This document shows positions 34,115-44,540 of a stretch of DNA of 64,000 nucleotides, piece by piece. The notes beneath the pieces were generated by a model. That model had not been told where the DNA came from. It saw only the letters and a program-made list of their open reading frames with translations, and did not search any database. The position numbers and the translations under genes were made by a program. The stretch comes from SVEL01 sp045125245. GTDB lineage: Bacteria; Bacillota; Clostridia; Lachnospirales; Lachnospiraceae. Positions within the stretch are counted from its first letter, which is position 1, and every line of letters begins with the position of its first letter. Location of the stretch: positions 1 to 64,000 of the forward strand of contig JBGVNF010000052.1 of assembly GCA_045125245.1 (NCBI GenBank), in the 5' to 3' direction.

Positions 34115-34990
34115 TTATTCACCGTAGAATATCTGCACAAGTGGCGAATCTGGCGATAAAATAAGTGTCTTATTATTTCCAGAAAGTGATGCCTTAGCCG
34201 CATCTAAAGCTCTTACAAACGCATAAAAATCACTTCTAGAAGTATCATTATAAGCAGCTGATAAAATCTGCATATACTGAGCTTCACCCTCTGCTACAAT
34301 CTGCTCTGCCTTAGCAGATGCTTCAGCAAGCATAATAGAAACATCTTTATCAGTTGTATTCTTGATAATCTGTGATTCAGCATTACCTTCTGCCGTATAC
34401 TGCGCAGCCATCTGCTCTCTTTCAGAAATCATTCTGTCGTAAACAGCAGCCTTGTTGTCATCTGGAAGGTCGAGATGCTTTGTCTCTACACTTACAAGTT
34501 CAATTCCGTATTCATCCATATCATTTCCGATACGTTCCATAACAGTCACGCTAAGCTCACCATCTCTTGCACTGATAACCTCAGCTTGTGTCATACCACC
34601 GATTACTCCCTTAAGGGAATTATATACAGCTGCATTAATAGGTAATTCTGCACCTTCCACAGATCCCTTCAATGTCTTTGCAAAGATATATGGGTCTTCA
34701 ATCTTCCAAAGCACGTATGTATCTGTAACCATAGTCTTTTTATCCATAGTGATTACTTCACTCTGTGCTAAATCGTATAAAAGAATCTGCTTAGGAATAG
34801 TATCTACGTTCTCCACAAAAGGAATCTTAAAGCTAATACCTTCCTCTGTTATAACTCTATCTACCTTACCAAAAACCTTAACAAGCTTATATTCATTCTC
34901 ATATGTAATAACAATAGAATTAAGACCAACTATGACAAGTAATGCCAAAATAATACCTATTGTCCATTTAACAATATTATTTTTCTTCAT
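34115..34990 (-). CDS. hflC: HflC-like SPFH/prohibitin domain protein
   Basis: 291 residues. An N-terminal membrane segment (about 8-28) precedes the SPFH/band 7 domain (about 29-200; KVFGKVDRVITEEGISFKIPFVENV near 38-62) and a helical tail with ISEREQMAAQYTAEGNAESQ, the typical HflC block. HflK and HflC assemble into a membrane cage that, in E. coli, encloses FtsH protease and controls its access to substrates. The gene overlaps hflK by 14 bases. GGGAGG precedes the ATG. No ftsH is next to it here. Confidence 0.92.
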   Translation of the reverse strand: MKKNNIVKWTIGIILALLVIVGLNSIVITYENEYKLVKVFGKVDRVITEEGISFKIPFVENVDTIPKQILLYDLAQSEVITMDKKTMVTDTYVLWKIEDPYIFAKTLKGSVEGAELPINAAVYNSLKGVIGGMTQAEVISARDGELSVTVMERIGNDMDEYGIELVSVETKHLDLPDDNKAAVYDRMISEREQMAAQYTAEGNAESQIIKNTTDKDVSIMLAEASAKAEQIVAEGEAQYMQILSAAYNDTSRSDFYAFVRALDAAKASLSGNNKTLILSPDSPLVQIFYGE

Positions 34991-35969
34991 CGTCTTTACC
35001 TCCCTCGTTTACTATAGTATTACTGAATGTTCCAAGTGGAAGAAGCTTCTGTACATTTCCATTTCCGTTATCAATGATAACTTCAAGAGAAGGTAATATT
35101 TCCTCCATAGCTTCATAGAACATTCTCTGCTTTGTAATTTCAGGGAATTTAATATACTCTGCGTACATTGAATTAAATCTTGCAACCTGACCTTCAGCCT
35201 CTTTGATTCTATTAGCCTTCTCTGCCTCTGCTTTCTGAATAATCTGGTCAACTGAAGCCTGTGCTGCTGGTATCTTTTCATTCTTATACTTATTAGCATT
35301 ATTAAGTGCTGTCTCTTTACCCTGCTTAGCAGTTTCTACGCCCTTAAATGCACCCATAACTGCCTCTGTAGGTGGCTCTGCATCCTGCATAGATAAATTC
35401 ACAAGACTGATACCGATATCATACTTCATAAGTCTTGCAATAACCATTTCTTTAATCGCAGACTGAATTTCACCTTTACCAGTTGTAAGAACCTTGTCTA
35501 CCTCTGTCTGACCTATAACTGTACGAATACAGCTCTGAGCCATATTCTTCAAAATTCCTTCTGGATCAGAAGAAGCATATAGAGCCTTAACAGGATCAAC
35601 AACCTTATATTCAACATAGAAATCTACATTGATAAAGTTATAATCCGATGTAATCATCAATGATTCAAGTTCATTTGACTGATTTGTAGCCATATCGTAA
35701 CCAATTGAAAATCTCTTAATAGTTGTATCAACCTTCTCCACCTGCTGTACAAATGGAATCTTAAAATGAAGTCCTGGCTCTGAGATAGTTTCTGCATTAC
35801 CAAATGTAATAAGTACTGCCGACTCCTGCTCCTTTACCTTATAAAATGACTGACTTCCTATTATTACAGCGAGAATTACAACAACTGCAATAATAATAAA
35901 TTTTTTGACTGCTTTTGGATCTAAATCCTTGATTTCAAAATCATAATTTCTGTTGAAATTGCTATTCAT
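34977..35969 (-). CDS. hflK: HflK-like SPFH/prohibitin domain protein
   Basis: 330 residues. A cytoplasmic N-terminus (about 1-20), a membrane segment (about 23-43), the SPFH domain (about 45-215; AVLITFGNAETISEPGLHFKIPFV) and a coiled-coil tail with NKYKNEKIPAAQASVDQIIQKAEAEK. The long N-terminal Gly-rich extension of Gram-negative HflK is absent. It overlaps both neighbours, so it is translated together with hflC and the small membrane protein. Partner of HflC. Confidence 0.92.
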   Translation of the reverse strand: MNSNFNRNYDFEIKDLDPKAVKKFIIIAVVVILAVIIGSQSFYKVKEQESAVLITFGNAETISEPGLHFKIPFVQQVEKVDTTIKRFSIGYDMATNQSNELESLMITSDYNFINVDFYVEYKVVDPVKALYASSDPEGILKNMAQSCIRTVIGQTEVDKVLTTGKGEIQSAIKEMVIARLMKYDIGISLVNLSMQDAEPPTEAVMGAFKGVETAKQGKETALNNANKYKNEKIPAAQASVDQIIQKAEAEKANRIKEAEGQVARFNSMYAEYIKFPEITKQRMFYEAMEEILPSLEVIIDNGNGNVQKLLPLGTFSNTIVNEGGKDDEEK

Positions 35970-36270
35970 TTGATGTTGCCTCCTTATTTATTAGTTTCAT
36001 TTTCTTCTCTTTTCCCCATAATATAAACAAGATAATTGTAGCTACTATAAAGATTAACGTAAGACCGCCCAAGATAATTGACATCCAGCCAAGCATAGAA
36101 GTCTTATCCATAAGTTCCTTCGCCTTGCGAATGGACTTTGCGGCAATTTCGATAAACTCTACATCATTAATTCTACTCTTATTTATAAAATACATTATTG
36201 TAGTTGTAATCGTACCAGCCAATGAGATAAGAGACAATATTAAAAATGTAAGACTAAGCTTCTTTTTCAT
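35962..36270 (-). CDS. Small two-segment membrane protein of hflKC operon
   Basis: 102 residues with a transmembrane segment at each end (about 5-27 and 57-85), a charged extracellular-type loop between them (IEIAAKSIRKAKELMDKTS) and a basic tail. GGGAGG precedes the ATG. Its start overlaps the Ig-like protein gene by 17 bases and its end overlaps hflK by 8, so it belongs to a tightly coupled unit. I do not recognise a family. Confidence 0.72.
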   Translation of the reverse strand: MKKKLSLTFLILSLISLAGTITTTIMYFINKSRINDVEFIEIAAKSIRKAKELMDKTSMLGWMSIILGGLTLIFIVATIILFILWGKEKKMKLINKEATSNE

Positions 36271-37588
36271 TCTTCTTACCTCCCTTTTTTACAATTACAA
36301 TTAAAACTACCAACATTAATATAGATACAGATAACGATATAAGCAATGTAGAATATTCACTAAAAAAGCTTGTATCTTCTACAATATTATCTGCACCAGC
36401 CTTATAAACTGTTATAGAAGTTCTTGAAGATTTCCCAATAATACTTGTCGCTTCAATATCTATTGCATTTCTTCCAACATCTAAATTAACAGTTTTACTA
36501 AAGCTTCCCATTTTATCCACTTTCACTTCTTCGCCATCAACTTTAACCGTTGCATTGGTATCATCAACCTTACCTACTATAGTTATGCTTCCACCTTCTA
36601 CAGTAGTCCCGTTATATTCCTCAAGCAACTTAATTGTAGGCGCATAGTCCACGATAGTTGTAATAAAATCATATTCCCATTTAACATTTTTTCCATCTGT
36701 ATAAGTGATAAATAATTTCTCATTATCATCATTCATTTCAAGCAAAAATGAACCATCACCATTAAACTCATACTCGCCACCATTAGAATCTGTTTTATAA
36801 TTAAGCTTTGTGGCTTCTCCATTATAATAATGAATATTCCAGATAGAATCATACTGCTTATTAGGCTCTGGCATAGTAATATAGAAATCCTTTGTATCTG
36901 ACGGTTTTACTATATCTATAGTATCCGTTAAGCCTTTTGAAAGCTTACCATCTAACACCTGCTTTAACTGAACAGTAATCTGCTTAGTTTTTTCATCATA
37001 GTAATAGTCATAGCCACCTTCACCAGCTGGAATGACATCCTCTACAACTCTTTCACCATCCACATCTATAGTGACAAGTACTGATTGTGCCCAATAGCTA
37101 TCGTATCGAGACCAGTCAATCTTAAGAATTCGCGCGAGAGCGTCCACAGTTATATTGCGACCGCCCAAATCTTCTGCATATGACTCTTGTGTATATTCAA
37201 AGATTTGTGAATAGCTATTTGCAATATATTTCTGGTCTTCTACGTAATATGTAACTGTGATTTTAAATCTATAATTGTCAAATGTATTGATACCCGACAT
37301 ATCTATATCAATAATTGTATCCTCACCTGTTGTTCCTCTTCCATGAGCAACCTCTGCACCGTTTTGAGAAATATCTGTGATAACCGCTATACGATATTCA
37401 AAAGATATCTCAAAAGCTGCACTAGTCTTTAAGGTCGCGTTAATTCTTTCGTTCTCGTTACTATTGAGAACGAAAGAATCTATCTTAAGCGGTTGCTCTA
37501 CTTCTGTAGGCTCCGCTTTAACAGCCATAGGTGAGCATATAAATATGGCACACATAAATATGCATACGTATTTTATAAAACTCTTCAT
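36254..37588 (-). CDS. Secreted, membrane-anchored protein with Ig-like domain
   Basis: About 444 residues. A signal peptide (about 1-25, ending AVKAEP), a beta-rich extracellular region, a glucodextranase-B-like/Ig-like domain (about 325-400; TVEGGSITIVGKVDDTNATV and GSFSKTVNLDVGRNAIDI) and a C-terminal membrane segment (about 413-433) with a lysine-rich cytoplasmic tail. The ATG at 37588 has AAAGG eight bases upstream and is preferred over the GTG at 37597. It lies between the VWA giant and the hflKC genes, so it is probably part of the same surface complex. Confidence 0.75.
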   Translation of the reverse strand: MKSFIKYVCIFMCAIFICSPMAVKAEPTEVEQPLKIDSFVLNSNENERINATLKTSAAFEISFEYRIAVITDISQNGAEVAHGRGTTGEDTIIDIDMSGINTFDNYRFKITVTYYVEDQKYIANSYSQIFEYTQESYAEDLGGRNITVDALARILKIDWSRYDSYWAQSVLVTIDVDGERVVEDVIPAGEGGYDYYYDEKTKQITVQLKQVLDGKLSKGLTDTIDIVKPSDTKDFYITMPEPNKQYDSIWNIHYYNGEATKLNYKTDSNGGEYEFNGDGSFLLEMNDDNEKLFITYTDGKNVKWEYDFITTIVDYAPTIKLLEEYNGTTVEGGSITIVGKVDDTNATVKVDGEEVKVDKMGSFSKTVNLDVGRNAIDIEATSIIGKSSRTSITVYKAGADNIVEDTSFFSEYSTLLISLSVSILMLVVLIVIVKKGGKKNEKEA

Positions 37589-37623
37589 CTGTTTCACCTT
37601 TCATTAGTATCCTATTTAGGAAA

Positions 37624-40600
37624 TTAATCGTTAAGCACTACATCTTCATCTAAGATAAAATATTTCTCATGAATCTCTTTATCTAATATATTAATTCCAA
37701 ATATACCTACTTCAGCTTTTCCATCTACGCCAGCAACTATTGTCGCAGCTAAATGCCACTCATCATCATCATTAACCCACACTCCTGCATAGGCTTCTGC
37801 ATAAGCATTTCCTTCAACATCTAAGCTTGTTCCAAAGAGATTTATCTTTGTCTTAGCACCTACGTTTCCGCTTACATATGAAGCAACAAGAAAATCATCT
37901 AATAAAACTGTACCGGAAACTGCACCTGTAACATTGGCACCTACTGCATCCCAATCAAACTGCAATCCCTTTTTACCTAAGAATGTAAATCCATAATGTT
38001 TCTCACCATCCTTAGTATTTAAAAGTTCTGCCACATAGTTTGGATAAGCTATAGCGCCCATCTCCATATCGATAGAAGCTAATTCAACACAACCTAACAT
38101 AGTGACTTTCGCTCCTGCTGCGATATGTGGATAATTTATGCCAACGCTTCCATATACATCCTCTGCTGCGATAAGGTCAATATCATCGCCAAGCCATTTT
38201 TTAATGGTTTGTTCTGCTGCCTCAGGCAATGCAGCAGTGCTTACTAATGCAACAGTTCCTGATACCTTAAGGTCTGCACCTTCTTTATTAGTAAGATACT
38301 GCTTTATTCCCTCTGTAAAGCCCTGACCACTCACAAGATTATTAATTGCCTGTGTGATGTTATAATTCTCAAGGGATGCCTTTAAATCCTTTACTGTCAC
38401 AGGCACACCATATACTGTAAATGTTACCTCCAGTGGCAATGCAACTGAAAGATTAAGATATTTATCTCCGTATCTTCTCTGTTCGCCTTCTCCCTGACCT
38501 ACAATTGACAACTCAAAGCCTAAGTCACCTTTATTGCTAACCTTAGTTCCTGATGCCAAATCCTTTGAAGGGCCTTCCTCTGTTATACCAAATCCAATGG
38601 CAAATTCTCTATTATATGTATCAAACATAAGCTTGGCACTAAGCTTTCCTTCGATAGTAAAGAAATCTGCTATATCTACCTCTTTACCTTCCATTCCAGC
38701 TTCCACATCCATATTAAAATATGCAAATGGACCTTCCTTCATAAGACGAGAAGTTGACTCTATTTCGCCTTTAGCATAGATATCGCCATCTTCCATCTTA
38801 AAGAATTCTACACCGTTAGTTAATAAATCTGTAATTGTATTATCCTTAAGTACACCAATAGAAGATGTAATCTGTACTCTATCCGGATATAGATAAATCA
38901 AATTATCCTCAAGGGATACAATTCCTAAATCTACAACACCTATTTTTGAGTCCCATGGCATTTCCACTTCATAGTTCTCATAATTATTATAATTCTTACC
39001 ATCATCATAGATATTAACCTTTAAGTAATCAAACGCCTTTGTCTTCTGTCTTGTTCCAAGAAGTATTCTATCTATTGCTGAATACTCAGTTGTATTATGA
39101 TGAACATATGCAGGACTTGAAGTATAAAGTTTTACAGAGCTATCTCTATTTAAATTTCCTTCAAGTGTTACATCTCCAGTAAAATATAAATAATCATTAA
39201 GTACAACATTTCCCGAAAGAACCGTCTTATTATCATTATAAGTTATATTATCTGCTGTAAAGTAATATGCACCAAATATAACTTCATCAGTATTTACATC
39301 TCCAATTGTAAGTCTATCTACCTTATATTTCTTTCCATCGATAGTTACAAATACTGAATATATTCCTTCTGCAATACTTGGTGATACCTGGAAGGTTATA
39401 GTCTCATCAGTAATTTCCTTAATCTTACAATTTGACTTATTGCCCTTAGACTCAAGATAAACATTTGTTATCTTTGCATCCTTAAAGCCTTTACCTAATA
39501 TATTTACTAGCTGTCTTTCTGTAGAAACAGATAACTGATTTACGTCTATTCCATCTATAGTTATAGACTTAGGAAGCTCTGTAGAAAATTCTACTTCACT
39601 GTCTTCCTCTGTTGCACCTGTTTTTAATTTGTATTCCATTACATCCTTTGCAGGTGTCTCCATTGTTCCGTCATCTATCTCAATTTCAAGAACTCTGTCC
39701 ACTAAGTCTAAGTCTTCTGCACTAAATGTTATAGTATATTCACTGTTAATTCTTTCATGAATAAACTGGAATGCATTTTCCAACACTGAAATATTTGAGC
39801 AGTATAGGAATTCACCACCACCTACTCTTGCCAAATTCTTAAGATATGCAGGTGTAATATCACTTCCTAGACCGATAGTATATACTGTAACCTTATTCTT
39901 ATCTGCTGTGCCACCAATCTTTGTTTCTATATCAGCTGCTGTGAAGCTACCATAATCATCACCATCTGTCATAACTATAAGTGTATTTGCGATATTATTG
40001 TCAGCAAATTGGCCAAGACAATCATATATGGATTCACAAATATGTGTACCACCGCGAACACTTATCTCTCTCTCGGCAAACTCAAGTAGCTCTTCCTTAT
40101 TTGTACTAAATCCAGAAGTTGCATCTATCTTATCTGAGAACAACACGATATTTACCTTTTCATCTGCTCCCATAGATTTTATATATCTAGATACAGCATC
40201 CTTTAACTGGTCAATGCTGCCTCTCATACTTCCAGATACATCACACAAAAGAATAACCTTTGAGCTTTCGTAATTCTTCTTTTCCAATGTATACTTTTCT
40301 ATCTCAATTCCACAATCCTTTAAGGTCATTATGTCCTTAGAAAGTGGTGTATCTCCCGAATGTTGTATACTAACAGTTATTTCAGGGAACTTGCTGACAT
40401 CTATTCTTCCGATATTAACTCTTGCAAGAGTCTCTGATACAGCGCTACCAGCTACGCCCTTCACATCTTCCTTTGTCTCACTTGATACGATGTCATAATA
40501 AAACTGATCTTCATAAAGTGTAGCCACTTTGTCAGCTACTTCTATATAATCTAAATCATCAGTTCCCTCTTCATAAGCATCATGAATTATATCTAAAACC

Positions 40601-42000
40601 TGCGAAATCTCTTTGTCTCCACTAGCTTCGCTTTTCTCTACGGCTTCATTAAATAATTCCTTGGCCTCTTCATCATTTCCTATTTTATTAGCTATAACAG
40701 ACATATTTAAATAGAACTCTGATAAGTCGCCCTCTTCCACTTCATCCTCTTCAAGAAACTCATTCATATCCTGTGACATCTGCTGTAAAGCAAATTCATT
40801 CTGCTCATCCAATGAAGTGATAATTTCTTCTACTGATTGTCCGTCTACATATATCTTACTGATATCTTCAGTCTCTGCCAATTCTTTAGCAACTTCCTTA
40901 CATTGCTTACGAACTTCTTCAAAAACTTCCTTATATTCCTCAGAGAATTTATATGAAAAATCCTTTTCAGTTATAATGCCTGACATATACATATTAGAGA
41001 TAATTTCGTATACCTTATAACCACCCTCTATCAATATGTCATCAAGCTTCTTTCCCACGTGAAGATTAGAAAAGATATATGCTTCTAAATACTTATCCTC
41101 CTCAAATAACGAAGCATATTCCTCTTTATATTTCTCAAGTTTTTTATTTAAACTCTTTTTAGTTGCATTATGTGTTTTTTCCCAATCAATTTCTCCGTTA
41201 ATATTATAAACAAGCTCGTATCTATCCTTAAGCTTTTCTTCCTCAGTTTTCTCTTCCTCTTCTGATTCTTCATCCTTAGGCTTTTCAACTATTGGAACAC
41301 CTGGAAAATTGTTATAATTATAACTCATCACATTATCTACAAGCTTATCTATTTCTTCGATTTCAGTGAGTATTGTATACTCTTTTTCCATCTGTTTTAT
41401 CTGGTCATCTATAATTTCCGGAACTGCATCAAATTGAATTTCATTAAGATAATCTACATTTTTCTTTATTTCATCATCAGACAATTCCATAAATCCGTAA
41501 TCCTTAGGATTAACCCCTTGTTCCTTAAGATAATGTATGTTCGACGCCTGATACGATAACTGACTAGCTGTAAGTGTATTTCCAGCTACAATGCTGGCAA
41601 TCAATGATTTTTCTGTGCTGTCAAGTAGATATTCGTCAGACTCCTTTACCTTATTATAGAGAGCTACCGCTTCCTCCCAGCCACCTTGCACGGCATACAG
41701 TCTAGCTTTTGCCAGCGTTACCTCTACCTGGTCTCCTGATGCTAGAAATGCTTTATTAATAAGCGCCATTGCCTGGGCATAGTTTTCATCCTGAATCTCT
41801 TTATATGTCTCATATAGTTCAATGGCCTTTACTTCACTTATAGGCTTAGGTGCATTTGTACCTATCAAATATGAACATACAATTACTTGGATTGCAAATA
41901 TAATACCTGGCAACAATAATTTTTTCTTTTTTACTAGATACACAACCAATCCGATAAATATCGGTAGTGCACCTATATAGGCTTGCCAAACTACGCTCAT
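37624..42000 (-). CDS. Giant VWA-domain membrane protein
   Basis: 1458 residues. Two membrane segments at the N-terminus (about 8-24 and 27-46) are followed by a TPR-like and acidic helical region (about 60-530). A von Willebrand factor A domain follows (about 578-745) with a complete metal-ion site: DVSGSMRGS near 585, a Thr in the RGGTH segment and MTDGDD near 660. Next come an IPT/Ig-like stretch (about 820-905) and a long beta-rich C-terminus (about 910-1450) that may be a repetitive stalk. AAGGAGG precedes the ATG. First gene of the operon with the Ig protein and HflKC. Inferred role: a large extracellular, cation-dependent binding machine held in a stomatin-organised membrane patch. Confidence 0.85.
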   Translation of the reverse strand: MSVVWQAYIGALPIFIGLVVYLVKKKKLLLPGIIFAIQVIVCSYLIGTNAPKPISEVKAIELYETYKEIQDENYAQAMALINKAFLASGDQVEVTLAKARLYAVQGGWEEAVALYNKVKESDEYLLDSTEKSLIASIVAGNTLTASQLSYQASNIHYLKEQGVNPKDYGFMELSDDEIKKNVDYLNEIQFDAVPEIIDDQIKQMEKEYTILTEIEEIDKLVDNVMSYNYNNFPGVPIVEKPKDEESEEEEKTEEEKLKDRYELVYNINGEIDWEKTHNATKKSLNKKLEKYKEEYASLFEEDKYLEAYIFSNLHVGKKLDDILIEGGYKVYEIISNMYMSGIITEKDFSYKFSEEYKEVFEEVRKQCKEVAKELAETEDISKIYVDGQSVEEIITSLDEQNEFALQQMSQDMNEFLEEDEVEEGDLSEFYLNMSVIANKIGNDEEAKELFNEAVEKSEASGDKEISQVLDIIHDAYEEGTDDLDYIEVADKVATLYEDQFYYDIVSSETKEDVKGVAGSAVSETLARVNIGRIDVSKFPEITVSIQHSGDTPLSKDIMTLKDCGIEIEKYTLEKKNYESSKVILLCDVSGSMRGSIDQLKDAVSRYIKSMGADEKVNIVLFSDKIDATSGFSTNKEELLEFAEREISVRGGTHICESIYDCLGQFADNNIANTLIVMTDGDDYGSFTAADIETKIGGTADKNKVTVYTIGLGSDITPAYLKNLARVGGGEFLYCSNISVLENAFQFIHERINSEYTITFSAEDLDLVDRVLEIEIDDGTMETPAKDVMEYKLKTGATEEDSEVEFSTELPKSITIDGIDVNQLSVSTERQLVNILGKGFKDAKITNVYLESKGNKSNCKIKEITDETITFQVSPSIAEGIYSVFVTIDGKKYKVDRLTIGDVNTDEVIFGAYYFTADNITYNDNKTVLSGNVVLNDYLYFTGDVTLEGNLNRDSSVKLYTSSPAYVHHNTTEYSAIDRILLGTRQKTKAFDYLKVNIYDDGKNYNNYENYEVEMPWDSKIGVVDLGIVSLEDNLIYLYPDRVQITSSIGVLKDNTITDLLTNGVEFFKMEDGDIYAKGEIESTSRLMKEGPFAYFNMDVEAGMEGKEVDIADFFTIEGKLSAKLMFDTYNREFAIGFGITEEGPSKDLASGTKVSNKGDLGFELSIVGQGEGEQRRYGDKYLNLSVALPLEVTFTVYGVPVTVKDLKASLENYNITQAINNLVSGQGFTEGIKQYLTNKEGADLKVSGTVALVSTAALPEAAEQTIKKWLGDDIDLIAAEDVYGSVGINYPHIAAGAKVTMLGCVELASIDMEMGAIAYPNYVAELLNTKDGEKHYGFTFLGKKGLQFDWDAVGANVTGAVSGTVLLDDFLVASYVSGNVGAKTKINLFGTSLDVEGNAYAEAYAGVWVNDDDEWHLAATIVAGVDGKAEVGIFGINILDKEIHEKYFILDEDVVLND

Positions 42001-42030
42001 ACCTTTTCCTCCTTATGTATTTAAATGTTT

Positions 42031-42094
42031 AAAACTGCCGCACTTTCACCTCTAACTAGTAGCAACTACTCTTTAGGGATAAACACGGCAGTTT
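42031..42094 (-). terminator. Terminator of aconitase-family gene
   Basis: Nine-base-pair stem AAACTGCCG/CGGCAGTTT (42086-42094 with 42032-42040) around a 45-base loop, ending in TTTTAAA on the minus strand. It lies between the hydratase stop and the VWA gene start. The long loop makes it less certain. Confidence 0.6.
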
Positions 42095-42128
42095 CCTTAT
42101 TTATGCCGTACAATCACGACATTTATTA

Positions 42129-44423
42129 CTATCTTCTATTATAGTTAATGAGACAACCCTTAAGAATTATATCTCTCTCGTCATCTGTTAACTCGCCCAT
42201 CTTTAATGTGAATTCTTCAATAGAAGACTCATTCTTTATAACATATGCAGGAATCTCTGTTGCCTTATCCTTAATTGCATTGGCAATGTTTGGAACAAAG
42301 ATATAATCTCCATTTGCAAATGGAAGCTCATCCTCTTCATAAATGAATGGAAGCATACCCCAGTTGATAAGGTTTGAACGATATCTCTTTGTAGCATATT
42401 CCTTAGCAATATTTGCAAAACCACCTAATACCTTCTGACAAGATGCAGCCTGCTCTCTTGCAGAACCATCACCTGGCTTCACTGCATAAATTGTTGAACC
42501 AAAGCTTGTATTCTCATGACTAGCATCAGCACACTTTGTCTTAATAGCTGCCATTACATTCTTAATCTCTGGATACTTCTCACATGGACATACGCCCTCT
42601 TCTCTCATTCTTTCCATATCCTGAACTATCTTTGCCTTACCTACGTACTCAGGATCCTTTCTTGAAAGTGTAAACTCTGCAAGACCAAGTGGATTTGAAC
42701 GGTATGATGAAGTCTCACCTGAAGGGATAAGTTCATCTGTTGTAGTAACTGGATCATGAATCTCAGAAACAACCTTAAGAAGTACATTATCTGTAAGAGC
42801 AATCATCTTTGGCCAATCCTTAATGTTTGGACCAAACTTAATCTCTACTGAAGGATCAGCTACACCCTTTGAATCAAATACTCTGTTCTCATAGATAGCA
42901 GAGTCAAAATGATACTTAGGTGATGTGTATTCCATATCAAGGTCAGTTGCTGATGTAAGGTAACCCTTATTAGCTGCTGTAGCTGCGATTGAACGAGCAT
43001 CCATAAGAGCAACTGATGAAATCTGACCATTCTGAAGCTTAGAACCTTCTCTGTTAGGGAAGTTTCTTGTAGAATGTCTAATACTAAGTGCATTATTAGA
43101 AGGTGTATCTCCTGCACCAAAGCAAGGACCACAGAATGCAGTCTTAACGATAGCACCTGTCTGCATAAGGTCTGCAAGACGTCCATTTCTAGCAAGTTCA
43201 ACATAAATTGGTGTACTTGCTGGATATACACTAAGTGTAAACTCATCAGCACCTATAAACTTGCCCTTTAAGATATCAGCTGCATCACAGATGTTCTCAA
43301 ATCCACCACCTGCACAACCAGCGATAACACCCTGCTCTACATAGAGCTTACCATTTCTAATCTTATCTGTAAGCTTATAATCAACCTTACCATCAAGGCT
43401 TACTAAAGCTCTCTTCTCTACATCATGTAATACATCTAAAAGATTTGCATTAACTTCATCGATTGTATATACGTTACTTGGGTGGAATGGCATAGCAATC
43501 ATTGGCTTAATCTTGCTTAAGTCAACATATACAACGCCATCGTAGTAAGCAACTTCACCAGGATTTAACTCCTTGTACTCAGAAACTCTTCCATGAATAT
43601 CATAGAATTCCTTAATCTTCTCATCTGTCTGCCAGATAGATGAAAGACATGTTGTCTCTGTTGTCATAACATCAACACCGATTCTGAAATCAGCACTAAG
43701 TGATGCAACACCAGGTCCTACGAACTCCATAACCTTATTCTTAACATAACCATTACCAAATACAGCACCGATAATCGCTAAAGCAACGTCCTGAGGACCT
43801 ACACCCTTAGCTGGAGAGCCTGTAAGGTAAATAGCTACAACTCCTGGCATATTTATATCATATGTCTGTGAAAGGAGCTGCTTAACGAGCTCTGGTCCAC
43901 CTTCACCCATCGCCATAGTACCTAATGCACCGTAACGAGTATGACTATCAGAACCAAGAATCATCTTTCCACCACCTGCAAGCATTTCTCTAGCAAACTG
44001 ATGAATAACTGCCTGATGAGGTGGAACATATACACCACCGTACTTCTTAGCACATGTAAGACCATACATATGATCATCTTCATTGATTGTACCACCTACT
44101 GCACAAAGTGAATTGTGACAGTTTGTAAGTACGTATGGAATTGGGAACTTCTCAAGACCTGACGCACGTGCTGTCTGAATAATTCCTACGAATGTAATAT
44201 CATGTGATGTAAGCTTATCAAACTTAACCTGAAGCTTCTCCATATTTCCTGAAGTATTATGCTCCTCTAAAATTCCATAAGCGATTGTATTCTTTGCTGC
44301 TTCTTCTTTAGTAATATATTTACTACCAAGCTTATTTTTTAATAATGCTTCTGACTCAGCTGAAACTTCTACTATTTCATTTCCACCAAGTAAGTAAGCG
44401 CCACCATTACTAAGTTTAACCAT
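42129..44423 (-). CDS. Aconitase-family hydratase (YbhJ-like)
   Basis: 764 residues. The aconitase superfamily signature regions are present: GSDSHTRYGALGTMAMGEGG (near 159-178) and the iron-sulfur cysteines in GCAGGG (near 365) and AFCGPCFGAGDTPSNN (near 433-448). A swivel-type C-terminal domain follows. The order and length match the E. coli YbhJ putative hydratase branch instead of AcnA or AcnB. It may act as the cell's aconitase or on another hydroxy-acid; substrate cannot be read from sequence. TTGGAGG precedes the ATG. It is a single-gene unit bounded by hairpins. Confidence 0.85.
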   Translation of the reverse strand: MVKLSNGGAYLLGGNEIVEVSAESEALLKNKLGSKYITKEEAAKNTIAYGILEEHNTSGNMEKLQVKFDKLTSHDITFVGIIQTARASGLEKFPIPYVLTNCHNSLCAVGGTINEDDHMYGLTCAKKYGGVYVPPHQAVIHQFAREMLAGGGKMILGSDSHTRYGALGTMAMGEGGPELVKQLLSQTYDINMPGVVAIYLTGSPAKGVGPQDVALAIIGAVFGNGYVKNKVMEFVGPGVASLSADFRIGVDVMTTETTCLSSIWQTDEKIKEFYDIHGRVSEYKELNPGEVAYYDGVVYVDLSKIKPMIAMPFHPSNVYTIDEVNANLLDVLHDVEKRALVSLDGKVDYKLTDKIRNGKLYVEQGVIAGCAGGGFENICDAADILKGKFIGADEFTLSVYPASTPIYVELARNGRLADLMQTGAIVKTAFCGPCFGAGDTPSNNALSIRHSTRNFPNREGSKLQNGQISSVALMDARSIAATAANKGYLTSATDLDMEYTSPKYHFDSAIYENRVFDSKGVADPSVEIKFGPNIKDWPKMIALTDNVLLKVVSEIHDPVTTTDELIPSGETSSYRSNPLGLAEFTLSRKDPEYVGKAKIVQDMERMREEGVCPCEKYPEIKNVMAAIKTKCADASHENTSFGSTIYAVKPGDGSAREQAASCQKVLGGFANIAKEYATKRYRSNLINWGMLPFIYEEDELPFANGDYIFVPNIANAIKDKATEIPAYVIKNESSIEEFTLKMGELTDDERDIILKGCLINYNRR

Positions 44424-44440
44424 TGTTCTTCCTCCAAAAA

Positions 44441-44474
44441 TATTTTAAGGCGTGAAAGTAACTTCCACGCCTTA
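44441..44474 (-). terminator. Terminator of flagellin-fliS-glgB operon
   Basis: Perfect 9-bp stem TAAGGCGTG/CACGCCTTA (44466-44474 with 44446-44454, 11-base loop) followed on the minus strand by AAATATTTTT. It ends glgB and lies just before the hydratase start. Confidence 0.8.
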
Positions 44475-44540
44475 CAGTGTAACATAGTAAAGAGACAAAA
44501 TCAATTATTTATCTTTTGATTACATATATAAAAGCAAATC

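Noticed and set aside
33748..34203. Leftward 151-codon open frame between azlD and hflC
   Set aside because: It overlaps hflC, the operon terminator, the inverted-repeat element and the azlCD terminator, has no ribosome site and an odd composition. Only its last 52 codons look protein-like, and even those are doubtful.
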